From positions 1 through 58,394 of the forward strand of contig JAYMGJ010000733.1 in assembly GCA_037178675.1 (NCBI GenBank): 58,394 nucleotides of DNA, in the 5' to 3' direction. The stretch comes from Scleroderma bovista. Taxonomy: Eukaryota; Basidiomycota; Agaricomycetes; Boletales; Sclerodermataceae. Made by a program: the position numbers and the translations under genes. The notes beneath the pieces were generated by a model. It saw only the letters and a list, made by a program, of their open reading frames with translations. It was not told the origin of the DNA and ran no database searches. Shown one piece after another: positions 10,949-22,799 of this stretch. Positions within the stretch are counted from its first letter, which is position 1. Each line of letters begins with the position of its first letter.

Positions 10949-11495
10949 ATGACCAACACTTGCCACCTCAGTTCCGGCCGCTATACTATCAGGACCAACG
11001 GCCAATATGTTGGCCTTGACGGAAACAGAGTTGTGGTCGGTACTAGAGCGAAAGTAGGTCTCTCACCCTTCAACTGAACTTGCGACTAAGTGTTGCCGTG
11101 TCACCAGTGTTTCACCTTCCAGAAATATGACAATGGACAGTACTGCACCTATGTGATTACCCCTGAAGGCGGAAGTAAACATGTCGACTTCAAGGCCAAC
11201 TGGCAAATTGAACTCAGCACCACCAGGCGACACTGGACGATCAGCTACTTAAACGGCAGCGCATACACGTCAGTCATTGGCACCTACTATTTAAGACTGT
11301 TACTGACGTGGTCTTCCTTATAGCATTAGGCCATCAGGGTCTATTCATGGCTGGACGGATCCGGGACCAGGTATTCACCCCCGCCAGGTAAAAACTGTTC
11401 ATCATCCAAATTGGGACGCTGTTGCTCATGCCTTATTCTAGCTGTACTTGGGCCCGGACCATCCCCTTGAGGAGTTCATTATCACGAAATGTTGA
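10949..11495 (+). CDS. small four-exon protein, beta-trefoil-like (possible I66-type inhibitor or lectin)
   Basis: Four exons join in frame: 10949-11053, 11108-11268, 11330-11387 and 11442-11495, with GT-AG introns of 54, 61 and 54 nt and a TGA at 11493, giving about 125 residues. The N-terminus SSGRYTIRTNGQYVGLDGN and the repeating Tyr/Ile-rich strands resemble fungal small beta-trefoil proteins (serine protease inhibitor family I66 or ricin-B-like lectins). The C-terminus ends in LYLGPDHPLEEFIITKC. There is no signal peptide, as usual for cytosolic fungal trefoil defence proteins. No stop or frameshift is seen, which is unusual in this window. The exon structure is firm; the family assignment is tentative. 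Confidence 0.5.
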
Positions 11496-14176
11496 AATGA
11501 AGATCATGTGTTTGTATCTGCAGTGTACGATTTATGTGTCTGTTTGAGCCGAAGTGTTTGTTGTTGCTACATACTTGTGTGAAAATCCAAAGCATTCAGG
11601 GGGTCACTAATGAAATGAAATGAACTAAAATTACAGTCGACTACGCTACGGGCCACTTTGCTTGTTAAAGACCAGGGTGGCTGTGTCATTTGTTGTCCTC
11701 TTTTTTTTTTCAAAGCCGTCGCTGTGGAGCTCCTCCACCTTAGAGTCTGGCTTTGGGAGACTATCGCTATATATATACTGACTTCAACTGCAGTGAAATG
11801 CACACTCTCGGGGGGGAAACAGTTCAGAGTTTCCCGGCCAACTTCGACATCTACTCAATCCATCCCAAGGGACTACGGCAGCCTCATGGCATCGAAATGT
11901 GGGATCGCGTAAGAGCAGTGGCATCTATTCAACTGCGGGTACGTGATACCGCCTGCTACTCGGAAGTTCGTTTGGATATCCACTATCGTCGCAGTATCGT
12001 GCTATGAGTGTGCTCGTACTAACGGATCACCCGCAGCAGGAACTGGTCTTCGTCCCCTTTTCCCTATTTGGATCCTTAGATCTACATTCAAAAGACGGCT
12101 TCGTCCCTTGATGGAATTCTTTACCCGCAGTTTTCTTCCATGATGCGGTTATCAATCACTTCGGAAGATTCGCTGTGTCGCTGTGGTGAGCGTTTACATC
12201 GTAAGGCTCTCACACATTTTTTAGATGACAAAGGACAGTACGAAGGAGGTGCCAACGCGTCGTGCCTACATATATCTCTTTTAGTATGCGGTGGTCAAAC
12301 CACGCTGGAAGAACTACCGAACTCAACCTACGTAGCATCACTTTCGTGGGTGCGAATACCCTCGCAATGCTTCATATCGACTCTCAACTACGCATTCAGC
12401 TTCTCGCGCTTGGTATCAAGTTGATGTAGCCCAACTATCTCCAATAACATCACTCATTTACCTCCTATTAGCCTTCCACAGCTATGGTTCCCAGTCGATG
12501 ATCACCTCCCAATCTTGTCTTTGTACCTGCTGGCGCAAGATAGGACCACAATTTCAGCGATCGTATTTTGATGGTAGGAGGAGTAATATGACCTTGCTTC
12601 GGGAGAAGTTGCCGAGTGAAACATAAGGAACGCGCGTTGCACAAAGAAGAAGCGAGCGGGGAAAGATAAAAGGAAAAGGAATGAGAACGGAAGAGACAAT
12701 GCCTAAATTGGCCTTGGTCAGAAGGCACAGCGTGTGTGCCACTGCCACATGATTGTCCTTGTCATGGTCGATTCTCACTGACAGGACATACATGTTCAGC
12801 GAATCAAAACGACAGTTCGCTATTGGTGCCAGTGATTGGTGATGTTGCACGTAGATACTATTATCGCGGACGCTCGTCACCCTCGGAAAAGTACCCGGAC
12901 AGGCTTCTTCGCTGGCTACTCTGACCTATCCCTCCCATTAGGTCATCTTGGATCAACCCACTTTGGCGATTCCCGACTCCTGCGGATAGGTCAGTCTGTT
13001 GCACTTTTGGTGCCTTCCTCCTCAAGCCAAGGAATTCGGGACATCTGGGAAGCGGCGCACAAACGACATAATATTGGCAGGAGCCTAGGTGTTAGCCGTA
13101 CCGGCAGCTACTTGAGGGAGTTGAATAGTCTCATGCTGACATAGGTGGTGTGATCGTTGATATAGAGACCACAGGTCAGGTAGGTGGTCTCCCTACTAAT
13201 AGGCGTGTCATCTATCGCAGAATGTAATTGTGACCTGTTCGGGACGGAGTACAGGCTCTCTCAAGGTCATAAATGCGGTGTAGATTTTCAAGAGGCAACA
13301 AGGCGTAGCGAACATTAGCAGAGTATGATCCTGTCCAAGAGATATAATGATTCGTGGGTCATCTGGTGGCTTTGTCTCCGCTGTCCGCTGATTGTTTCAA
13401 CGTCTTTAACGAGTGAGCTCGTCGTATCCACGCTCGAACGGGCGTGTCCTTTGTTCGGACAAGATAAAGGTATTGTAGTGTCTAGTATATGAGGCAAGCT
13501 AGGTGGCTTCGAAGCTCTAACTCACACGCTGGCGGTTGCCTGCGTGAACGCGATCAGGGAGCTGCTCTTCGCCAGCCGTTTCACACAGATTGAAGCGATC
13601 TCCGATACAGTGAATCCAGTTGACGACGACGCCAACACCAGCAACGAAATGTTGAGGGCAACCTCAAAGATGCTGAGTTACCCAATCGGAGGGTTTACTG
13701 CATTTCGAAGAAGGCTTTGCTATTTCGAAGGGCAGTCAGGGGCAGATACAGCGCATCCCTTCCAGCCTACATTCCCATGGTAACAACCACAGCACTTATG
13801 TGGCACTGCTATTGCAGCTGTGGAAATAACATCCATGTGTTACTGATAGACTGCGTCTCCCCTTCAAGTCGTGGCTGTACATGAACCCACTTGGCCTCGT
13901 CATGTGTCAAGTGAGAGAGCCTCCAATGGCCTATTCGCCGACTTAGTCGGTTAGGCTAGAATGAAATAACGATGGGGATGGCACATTAGGATTCGAAGGC
14001 TACTTTGAATCTTGCTATGGAGGTGACTCTGATTCACGACACTGAGAGTCACTGGCCTCAAGTTACACTAGGACTTGACTCTTTCATCGACATCGCCATG
14101 AGATGCACAGCTCCCCCTCCACACCACATAAAAGTGGACGCCCAAGGGTGCATTCACGTCGCAGATATCATTTCCC
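11496..14176. other. 2.7 kb with scattered coding-like pieces, no confident gene
   Basis: Open stretches such as 11753-12007 (plus) and 13544-13783 (plus, containing AVACVNAIRELLFASRF) look somewhat protein-like. A piece at 13075-13144 (GSYLRELNSLM) resembles 8030-8080 near the NWD fragment. None could be joined into a gene or matched to a family. They may be remnants of duplicated host genes. Confidence 0.4.
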
Positions 14177-14953
14177 ATGCGTCTCACTCTCTCTTCCGAG
14201 TCCGTGCGAAACATGGTTATGACCAATGAAACTGGACATGTCCTTTACAAGACTTCCACACCCTTCCGCCTTGGAGTACGCACGACAACAATCTACAAAG
14301 TCGTACCAAACACGAATCCAAATGATATGCAGGATCGTCTTGACGCTATTGGAGAGATCGAATGGCACCTGTTTGGTACCTCTATAATGCGACTTCATGG
14401 AGAAGAGATGAAGACAGATGAGTTCATACACCGACATGGTTTCACGGGGCGGTGAGTGCTACAGATCATCTGTGTGTATGATGGACGTATGCTCATGCAT
14501 ACACCTGCTTGCAGAAAACGAACATTTACCGGCCCAGATGATCGTCCGTATAGATGGGACATGCACTCCTCTGTGGTTGTGGTATGTCACATCCACATCA
14601 TGTCCATCCGTCGTCCTCATTCTGATGATTACTGTCGGCAGCTATCTCAAGATGATGCTACCCGCCGAGAGTTGGCAAGGTCATACCGACGAAGCCTTGG
14701 CATCTTTGGGCCCAAGAGAGAACCGTCCCTCGACGTACACCCGGATCTCATGCCGATAATTGACACCGTTGTGCTCACGTTCGTTTACGTAGAAAAGCTG
14801 CGGATGGACAAGGAGGAGCGGAGAACCCATGATTTGTCTGGACGCGATGGTAACATGTGTCAAGCATGGCACAAGGTCGTGGCACGTACCAAAATGCGCC
14901 TTTGCTCAGGTATTATAACAATCACCCACAGGTCCCGCAAATGTTTAGTATGA
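14177..14953 (+). CDS. DUF6593-like protein, copy 1
   Basis: Three exons with clean phases: 14177-14451, 14515-14581 and 14642-14953. Exon 1 begins MRLTLSSESVRNMVMTNETG and carries the family pattern GHVLYKTSTPF and then TTIYKVVP. Exon 2 encodes RTFTGPDDRPYRWDMH. Exon 3 encodes LARSYRRSLGIFG and then VLTFVYVEKLRMDKE. This pattern is typical of DUF6593 proteins, which are expanded in Agaricomycetes and have no known function. After the domain this copy has a longer tail of about 45 residues than copies 2 and 3. No signal peptide or membrane segment was seen. Both intron positions match those of the two neighbouring paralogues. Confidence 0.75.
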
Positions 14954-15290
14954 TACCGCCATTTTCATAATTACCCCGAACTTTGTAACACGCTAGGCTT
15001 TAAACTAATACATAGTTCTTTCCTGAACCCCATCGTCTGCACGCCATCCGACTCAATCTTCTGTTGGACACAGGAGGTGCCAGTGGTAATGGGTGGGTCA
15101 CAACGTGAGCAGTTGCCAACTTGACTGGTTTCCTGACACATGCAGTCTGCACAATTTGTTCTTGGACATGTCAATCATGACACAGCGCCAGCCATCTCAC
15201 AGCCTCGAGTGCATCGCAACTAAGGTCACCTAAGCGCCCTCGAGAGGTGCCCAAGTTCCAGTGCAACCCACGATCGCCCATCACGGCAAC

Positions 15291-15953
15291 ATGCGTCTTG
15301 TTCTGTCCAACGAACGCGTCCGAAACACGGTGATGACCAACGAGACAGGCCAAGTCATCTACAAAACTTCGACACCCTTCCGCCTCGGAACGCGCACGAC
15401 CACATTGTACAAGGTGGTGCCAAACGAGGATCCGGAGAACATGCTCGACAGCTTTGAAGCGATTGGCGAGATCGTGTGGCATATGATCGGTCCTTCGACG
15501 ATGCGGCTCCACGGAGAGGAGATGAAGACAAACAAGTTTATTCCCCGCAAAGGAGTGTTTTGGGGGTGGGTGTACTGCGCACTGTGGTTTGGCAGCCTTC
15601 CAGGCTCCTTTGGCTGATGGCCGCATGTAGGAAGAAGCGGACGTTCACGGCACCCGATGGCCATTCGTACAAATGGGACATAGATTTCTCGATAGTCCGG
15701 GTAAGTAAGTCTGGTTTTTGGTTCACCAAGAATATGGGTTACATACATATTTCCAGCTGTCCAAGGACGATGAGACCGGACAAGAGCTGGCGAGGTCACA
15801 TCGACGAAGCTACGGCATCATAGGTTCAAAACGAGATCCTTACCTTGAAATCCATCCTGATCTGGGGAATATATTGGACATGGTCATCCTCACATTCATC
15901 TACGTCGAGAAGTTGCGGATGGACGACGAGGACGCCGCTAAATATAGCGCGTA
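15291..15953 (+). CDS. DUF6593-like protein, copy 2
   Basis: Three exons: 15291-15565, 15631-15700 and 15757-15953 (TAA), with the first intron in phase 2 as in copy 1. Residues align throughout with copy 1: MRLVLSNERVRNTVMTNETG, TTLYKVVPNED, RTFTAPDGHSYKWDID, then RSHRRSYGIIGSKRDPYLEI and VILTFIYVEKLRMDDED. No stops interrupt the joined frame, so the gene may be active. It lies about 340 bp downstream of copy 1 in the same direction, indicating tandem duplication. The function is unknown. Confidence 0.8.
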
Positions 15954-16170
15954 AGAGGGAAATCCCGGATGAAAATCAATCGCGACATGTCCTACGTTGA
16001 CTGATTGTTGCTAGTAGTAGACTAGTTATTGGGGTCAGTATCATAGAGCTCAGACTCCGTACACATGTTGAATCGGATGGATACAAATTATAATTGTAAT
16101 GATACAGAATCCTACTTGCCTCTGGCTAATTTTCTGCTGACCGTGCTGGACAAAGGTATTTCACGAACTC

Positions 16171-16842
16171 CTACCGGACTTTCCCCGTTTTTTCCTTCAC
16201 TTCCTCCAACTCCTTATCCATTCTTAATTTCTCCACGTAGATAAACGTGAGTATAACCAAATCTAACATGTGTTCTACCTCGGGCGATATCTCCAGACAA
16301 GGCTTGGTGCTTTTCACTCCGAGAATGTCGAAGCATCCAGACGTTGTCCGTCGGTAAAGAGCCACTTCTCTGCGACTTGGGTCGTCCAATGAAAGCTGTG
16401 GAATCATACTGAGCAGTGAGTCATGGATACAAGGGGTACGTACCACCACGACACGGCGATGCACATCCCACCGATACCACTTGCTGTCAGGACCCCTGAA
16501 TGTCCACTTTCTACAATACCTTCCTTCAGCACAGCAAGGAAACTATAACGTCATGGAACAAAGAGTATACCGTCTAGTGACCCCATGCTTTGTCAAAAAA
16601 GAATCCGACTGCAGTAATTTCCCCCCTATACTGAACTTGGATGGACAAAAGATCCTCCATCTGATCTGGGCAGCCACTTCGAAACGATCTTTCATCTCCA
16701 ACTGGAAATCGTCCGCTACATATTTTTTGATTGTCGTTGTCCACATGAAGTGGCGGGGAGTGGAGGATACGTATAGAGGGCGGCCAGAGGCACAGGTGAA
16801 GGTAGTGCTGCGGACGTTCTCGCTGGAAAGTGTGAGGAGCAT
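16171..16842 (-). CDS. DUF6593-like protein, copy 3 (opposite strand)
   Basis: Three minus-strand exons: 16842-16572, 16510-16444 and 16395-16171. The protein starts MLLTLSSENVRSTTFTCASG and has the paired motifs RPLYVSSTPRHF, WTFRGPDSKWYRWDVH and VILTFIYVEKLRMDKEL. The intron positions and phases are the same as in copies 1 and 2, but the sequence is more diverged, so it is an older paralogue placed convergently to copy 2. The frame is open. A possible small secreted protein frame lies immediately upstream at 17106-16858. Confidence 0.75.
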
Positions 16843-16857
16843 GGAACAAGAACACCT

Positions 16858-17106
16858 TCAAGAGTCGCTTTGTCTGAAGGCGAGCCAGTCGTAAATGAGA
16901 ACAGGAGCGGAGCCAGGGTAACTGGCACAGCCGTCGTACTTCTGGGTATTGGTGCAATCGACCCAAAGGAGGTGGTGGTATGTATGGGTGGTGGTCATGT
17001 TTTGAGACAGTGCGGACATCTTGGGAAAAGAATCTAAGGTTTGAGTTCTAGCATCTTGTGCTAAAGAAGTAATGATCCCAAACAGGAGGAATGCATTCAG
17101 AATCAA
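16858..17106 (-). CDS. small ORF with a signal-peptide-like start (weak)
   Basis: 82 codons beginning MILNAFLLFGIITSLAQ, a short hydrophobic stretch that could be a secretion signal, followed by a Tyr/Thr/Cys-containing region. It ends 16 bases before the start of DUF6593 copy 3 on the same strand, where a 5' untranslated region would be expected. It is an isolated frame without a recognised domain, so it may be chance. Confidence 0.2.
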   Translation of the reverse strand: MILNAFLLFGIITSLAQDARTQTLDSFPKMSALSQNMTTTHTYHHLLWVDCTNTQKYDGCASYPGSAPVLIYDWLAFRQSDS

Positions 17107-17739
17107 TAGATGAAGAGGAATGTGAGGTTCGCGTCACGAATCACTTACAAATCACATGGAAACATCATGAAGTAGCCAACCGGCGTTGTGAGACATGTGC
17201 TGTATGAAAGCCTGAAGGCCATTGGAAGAGTGGTCAATGAACGGATGCCACGATCATTACAAGTTGTCCGCGTTATGTAATACTAGGGGTTTGATAAGAA
17301 CAAGGACGGCGCAACCTGGCGCATCCAGGCTAGCCAAATGTCGGTTCCACTACAGAGCTTCGATTATTTGGCAGCGTGCTGTATGCATGTGGACGCCCCA
17401 TTAAACATTCCTACAATATGTGGTTAAGAGCTTCCCTTCTTCCAAGTTTCTGTCGCTCAAGCGCCCATCATCCAGACGTTCAACCACCACACCAACATTG
17501 TCGCCCCGTGTGGGTCGCATTAGAAATCTTGGCATGTATCCCAGGCCCATCAGACTCTTCCAGCGAGGCCAGCGCTGTTCAACCAGGAACCACTATCTTA
17601 CTCTAATACTAGAGTCTGGCTTTAGCTCAGCCACAGGAGCACACATGGTTGCAACCGTTTTAGAGGTTGTTCGCTTCCCTCCCTTTGTCCACTCCTACTA
17701 ATCGCAACCTAAACCATCCCCTCAGGTATAACACCAAAG
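17107..17739. other. intergenic, no gene recognised
   Basis: Overlapping short frames occur on the plus strand around 17376-17700 without a domain. This stretch would hold the promoter of the NWD gene starting near 17740. Confidence 0.4.
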
Positions 17740-20700
17740 ATGCCAAAGAAAAACCGCAAGATTGCGGCCATATCGTCCGGGCAAGGCACGGTAGGCGGAT
17801 CGACGTGATAGCGACGAGGGTATGGTTTGATGTCGTTCCAGCTTCTTCCTCAAGCAGCCGGCCCTGCCTCTGGGGCAGGAGGTGTCCCCACCAAAGGAAA
17901 AGGCATATTCAAGCGCATGTTTCGCTGTGGTGTTGATAAGGAGGTACGTCGATCCTGCGTGTGATGTCGCCGACGACTGTCTGCTCAAAGAATCGTGTAT
18001 CCATTCTAAGCAACCTACTGGAATCGTCATCGTCGGAAAACACGAAAGCGAAGAGGTATGATAATTATCTTATCTACCCGTCCGCGAGCTGGATCTGAAG
18101 GATCCACGCCCAACAAACTACAATCAGTCCATAGCGACGGGCCTTGAAGACGTCCGGGCCGTCGTATCTTACCCTTCCACTGTTGCGACTGGCCCTTGCG
18201 ACGCATCTGGGGAAAAAATAAGGGGCGCTCTGCTGCTACCCACGAGGTGTGTGCACATGCCGCCGCATATGATACCGACAGTTATGGGTTCCATCAGATG
18301 CCAGAAAATGTCATTCAGACTGAAACCATCTTCAAGAATATTCAAGACGCAGAGGAGAAGATGTATATTCCTGGTCTAATGAAAACTGCTCATGCAGTCG
18401 CACCTGCAAACACTGCGATGGCCCAGTTAGATACCTTCAACGCTGCATATCTCCAACCTCTTAGCGCTTTCAATGCGGTCGTTACTGGCATTGCTAACGT
18501 ATGCTTTCCCAATTGATGACGGACAAGTCTTGACTGACGATGATACATAGATCCATCCATACGCTGGCACGGCATTGAGTGCGTTGACCGTGGCCTCAAG
18601 GGTATGCATTCATCGTCCTCGATGTCCTCCATTAACGCGATTCTGGACAGCTGATCCTGTCGCAAGCGGACCTCGATGCGTCTATTGGGGATCTCGTTAC
18701 CAGAATCAAACAAACCTATGAGCGCATCTTGGAAAATACGTCTCCGTCGAAGATTAATGCAACGCAAGGGGTGCTAGTAGAGATCGCCCAGGTCGTACAG
18801 GAGTGTGCGCAGTTCATCGTGAAGTACTCGGAAACCAAAAGCTTCTGTACGTCAATCACTTCTGTACTCTCATGAGAGCCCCATCTTTTTCATAGGGCGT
18901 CGACTCGGTAAGAATGTTCTCTCCGAGACATCCAGCAAGGTCGCCAACTACAACTCGAAGCTAGATACGTTGATGCAAAAGCTCCGAGATCAGGCACTTC
19001 TCAGTGTCCCAGATGACATGCAACAAATCCGAGAAAACCTTAGTTTGGACTTTCTGGCTTACGCAGGCGGCGTCGGATTGATCAAGGCCAAGAAGTGCTT
19101 AGATGGCACGAGAACGGACATCCTGAATGAAATCATTGACTGGGTCAATAACACAGACGCTACCGCACCACGTATGTACTGGCTTTACGGACAAGCTGGC
19201 AAGGGGAAATCTGCCATTGCCCGTACGATTGCTTTACAGGCTCATAATCTTGGTATGCTGGGGTCATGCTTCTGTTTCAGTCGCGTCAGACAACACGAAG
19301 GACTTCATATGAAACTGTTTCCAACCATTGCACGTGATCTGGCTGATCGCGATCTGACGGCATCTGGCTGAGGCGATTACCAACAATCGCTCGTTGAGGG
19401 ACACGACAGACATCGCGGAGCAGTGGCAGAAACTCATCGTTGAACCACTTTCTCGTTTGGAAGGTTCCTCGACTGGAAATGTCGTGGTGGTCATTGATGC
19501 TTTGGGCGAGAGTGGTGCAGAGGCTAAGAGGGCGCCTTTTCTTGAGGTCCTTGCCGCAGACAAATCAGACCTTCCCGCAAACATCCGGTTTCTCTTGACT
19601 TCTCGACCCCTCGTGGACATTGGAGAACGGTTCAACACCGCTCAGCATGTGCAAGCCAGGTCTCTCGATGACATCGATGCCGAGTTGACCATAGGCGACA
19701 TACGTCTCTACATTTCTACCAGGTTGAAGAGTCTCGGTGACACTTTCTCCGACGAGAACTTGCGACTACTGGCCGCGAAATCAGATGGCGTGTTCGAATG
19801 GGCACGTCTCGCGTCCGACTTCATTTCCCAGCGAATCAGGGTCGTTGCGCAGAAGCGCTTGCAGGAGATCATGTCTCATGCCCCCGGCGATGGAAGGACT
19901 CTCTTAGACGCAATGTATACCACTTTTTTGAAGGAACTCACAGGGGAATCATCGGATGTACTAGCCGTGTTTTGTTCGGTCATGCGACAGCTCCTGTGGT
20001 TGAAGAAACCACTACCTATTAGTGCGCTGGACTTCATGCGTGCCAGGTTCCCTCGGGAAGATGACCGTTATCCTGTTGGAGATATCCTCCAGTTGATGGG
20101 TCACTGCTTTCTGGTACCACCGAGGCATTTACTCCTGTCCGTCCCCTCCATGCTTCATTCTATGACTTTTTGCAGGATGAAAACCGAAGTGGGGAGTTCT
20201 TTATTCTGCAGGGCGATGTTCATCATGATATCGCTGTTGCCTCACTCTCTGTCATGCAAGCTGGTCTTCGTTTCAATATTTGTGGACTGGAAACATCATA
20301 TACATCCAACTTGGAGGTTGCAGACTTGGAACAGAGGGTTGAAGAAAACATTCCACCACATCTATTGTATGCCTGCCAATTCTGGGCAACCCACCTGATA
20401 GATGCAGGATTTGATGGAGAACTGGCAAAATCAGTGGGTTGGCTTGTCACTGGAGAGCAGATGCTGTTTTGGTTGGAGGTCTTGGGTGTATCAAAGTTGA
20501 TTAGGGAGGCCTGTGGGGCCCTGATCTCTGCTGAGATATGGTTGCAGGTAAGGTTTTATATATATCATGCCCTGACAAAACCAACAGGGACAAATGGAGT
20601 ATGAAGAGACTTTAATGTTCATCAAGGATGGGATCAAGTTTGTGCAAAACTTTGCTGGGATCATTGACAACAGCACACCACACCTGTACCTGTCAACATT

Positions 20701-22799
20701 GCCATTTTTACCATGCAAGTCAATATTGGCAAGATGTCTGGCTAAAGGTTTTTCAGGAATTGCACAAGTTGCTGTTGGACAACATGATGACTGGCCCAGG
20801 AATCAACATGTTTTTCAAGGGCACACAAATCTGGTCTTGTCAGTTGCATTCTCACCAGATGGAAGGCTCATTGTATCAGGCTCCTTTGATGGGACAATCC
20901 AACTTTGGGATGCACAGATAGGTAGTCAGGTGGGGAAACCCCTCCAAGGGCACACAAACTGGGTCAGGTCAGTTGAATTCTCACCAGATGGAAGGCATGC
21001 TGTGTCAGGTTCAGAAGATAATACTATTTGACTTTGGGATGTACAGACAGGTGGCCAGGTGGGCAATCCTCTCTAAGGGCATACCTCCTCAGTTGGGTCA
21101 GTTGCATTCTCACCAGATGGAAGGTACATTGTGTCAGGGTCAGATGATAAGACAATATGACTTTGGGATGCACACACAGGTCACCAGGTGGGAAACCCCC
21201 TTCAAGGGCACTCAGACTCTGTCTTGTCAGTTGCATTCTCACCAGATGGAAGGCACATTGTGTCAGGCTCCTCTGATAAGACAATTCAACTTTGGGATGC
21301 ACAGACATGTGGCCAGGTGGGCAATCCTCTACAAGGGCATACCTCCTCAGTTGGGTCAGTTGCATTCTCACCAGATGGAAGGCACATTGTGTCAGGCTCC
21401 TATGATAAGACAATCCAACTTTGGGATGCACAGACAGGTGGCCAGGTGGGCAACCCCCTCAAAGGGCACACAGACCTAGTTGTGTCAGTTGCATTCTCAC
21501 CAGATGGAAGGCACATTGTGTCAGGCTCCTATGATCAGACAATCCAACTTTGGAATATACAGACAGGTGAACAGGTGGGAAACCCCCTCCATGGGCACAC
21601 CACTTCAGTCAGGTCAGTTGCATTCTCACCAGATGGGAGGCACATTATATCAAGTTCAGGTGATAAGACAATCCGACTTTGGGATTCACAGATAGATTTC
21701 CATCACAAAGGGAAAACTATTAGTAAATCTAATTCCTTTACACTTTCACCAATCCACTTCTCTTCTTCAGCTGCACATGCACTGAAGGATGCTCAGAGTC
21801 TTTCACTGACATATCCTATCTCAAGGGGGACTCTTGAGATCTGGTTTGTTTGCAGAATGATGGCTGGATTGTGGGCCCCAATGGACAGCTGTTGTTGTGG
21901 ATACCCCCCTCATACTATCCATTCTTTCTCTATACTCCATGGACAAATCCCAAGGGGTAGTCCTGAGCTTGATTTGAGTATGGTGCAGATCACCTAGTCA
22001 CCGCCTACTTGGTGCAACCACCAATCTGGGGTCTGAGGAAAAAATCAACCCTAACCCTAAGTATATTTTGGTTATTGGAAATAGTACACACTAAAAGGAA
22101 AGAAAGGGCATAACCTCGAAAGCTTGAAACCATGGACAAGAAGTATTAGAGTGCCATTGCTGCACGAGCGAGGCACGGCACCCAATGGAAAAACCACACC
22201 CCAACTGTGACCACCACCAACTCAGCACTGAACTGTGGTGACTCTCGGCTTGCGGATACTCCAAATCCAATCACATTTGACTTCTCCGTCTCTGACTCCG
22301 AGTGTGAATACACTGGTGGGGTCAATGAAGGCAAACCTACCATAGTCAAGCCCTCACATCCATACAACTATACACAATCTGACTGTGGGAACAATGCATG
22401 TCACACTGATGGGCTGAAGTATCAGGACTGCCAACAAAGGAGGCACAAACGGAGGTCAAGAAGTTTAGCTCAATGAAATACAAGAGCTGTAGATGTGTTC
22501 CAGAGGCCACAGCTTGTATTTTTGATGCTCCCATAGCCTAGTTTACCTCTACTGCCAAATTGTCCTCTGTCAGAAAAAAATTCTCACTCAAAAATAATCT
22601 ATATGGAAATCCATCTGATCAAAATGTTCTTCCCATCAAAACAAGTGTTTTTATAAGATAGAATTACTATCTAAGTGTTATTGTGCTGTGCTGGTTGTTT
22701 GCACCAGATAGGTGGTGACTAGGTGATCCACACCATAGGATGGCTCATGGCCCTGCCTGGCATAAGTGTTACTTAGATATCAAGATACCCATGGTTTGA
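17740..22799 (+). pseudogene. NWD-type STAND protein (NACHT-WD40), degenerate
   Basis: Fungal NACHT-WD40 proteins are NLR-like molecular switches linked to non-self recognition. The N-terminal region (from MPKKNRKIAAISSG at 17740, exons to about 18840) is helical and lies in several frames. NACHT follows: Walker A in YGQAGKGKSAIA (19180-19217), Walker B in VVVVIDALGES (about 19478), and the sensor-like LLTSRP. Seven WD40 repeats of exactly 129 bp start at GH codons 20819, 20948, 21077, 21206, 21335, 21464 and 21593. Damage: frameshifts near 19360 and 20118, stops TGA 21029, TAA 21074 and TGA 21158, and further shifts near 21850 and 21955. An intron lies at 20548-20587. The family-typical C-terminus (DLSRMAHG, stop TGA 22797) is separated from the body by a DNA transposon at 21981-22735. 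The gene is inactive as read. Confidence 0.85.
21981..22735. mobile_element. TA-flanked non-autonomous DNA transposon (Tc1/mariner-like), copy X1
   Basis: 755 bp with imperfect terminal inverted repeats of at least 40 bp. The left end starts TGGTGCAGATCACCTAGTCACC and the right end reads the same in reverse with few changes (TGGTGTGGATCACCTAGTC). Each end is flanked by TA (21979-21980 and 22736-22737). No transposase frame is present. It holds CCCTAACCCTAA near the left end. It sits in the last coding exon of the NWD gene. Removing it with one TA rejoins the family-typical C-terminal reading frame, which fixes both ends independently. Copy X2 at 48118-49106 has related termini. Confidence 0.85.

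Noticed and set aside
20973..21695. Plus-strand repetitive frames reading LHSHQMEGTLCQ
   Set aside because: Another frame of the WD40 repeat DNA; the WD40 frame has the conserved family motifs.
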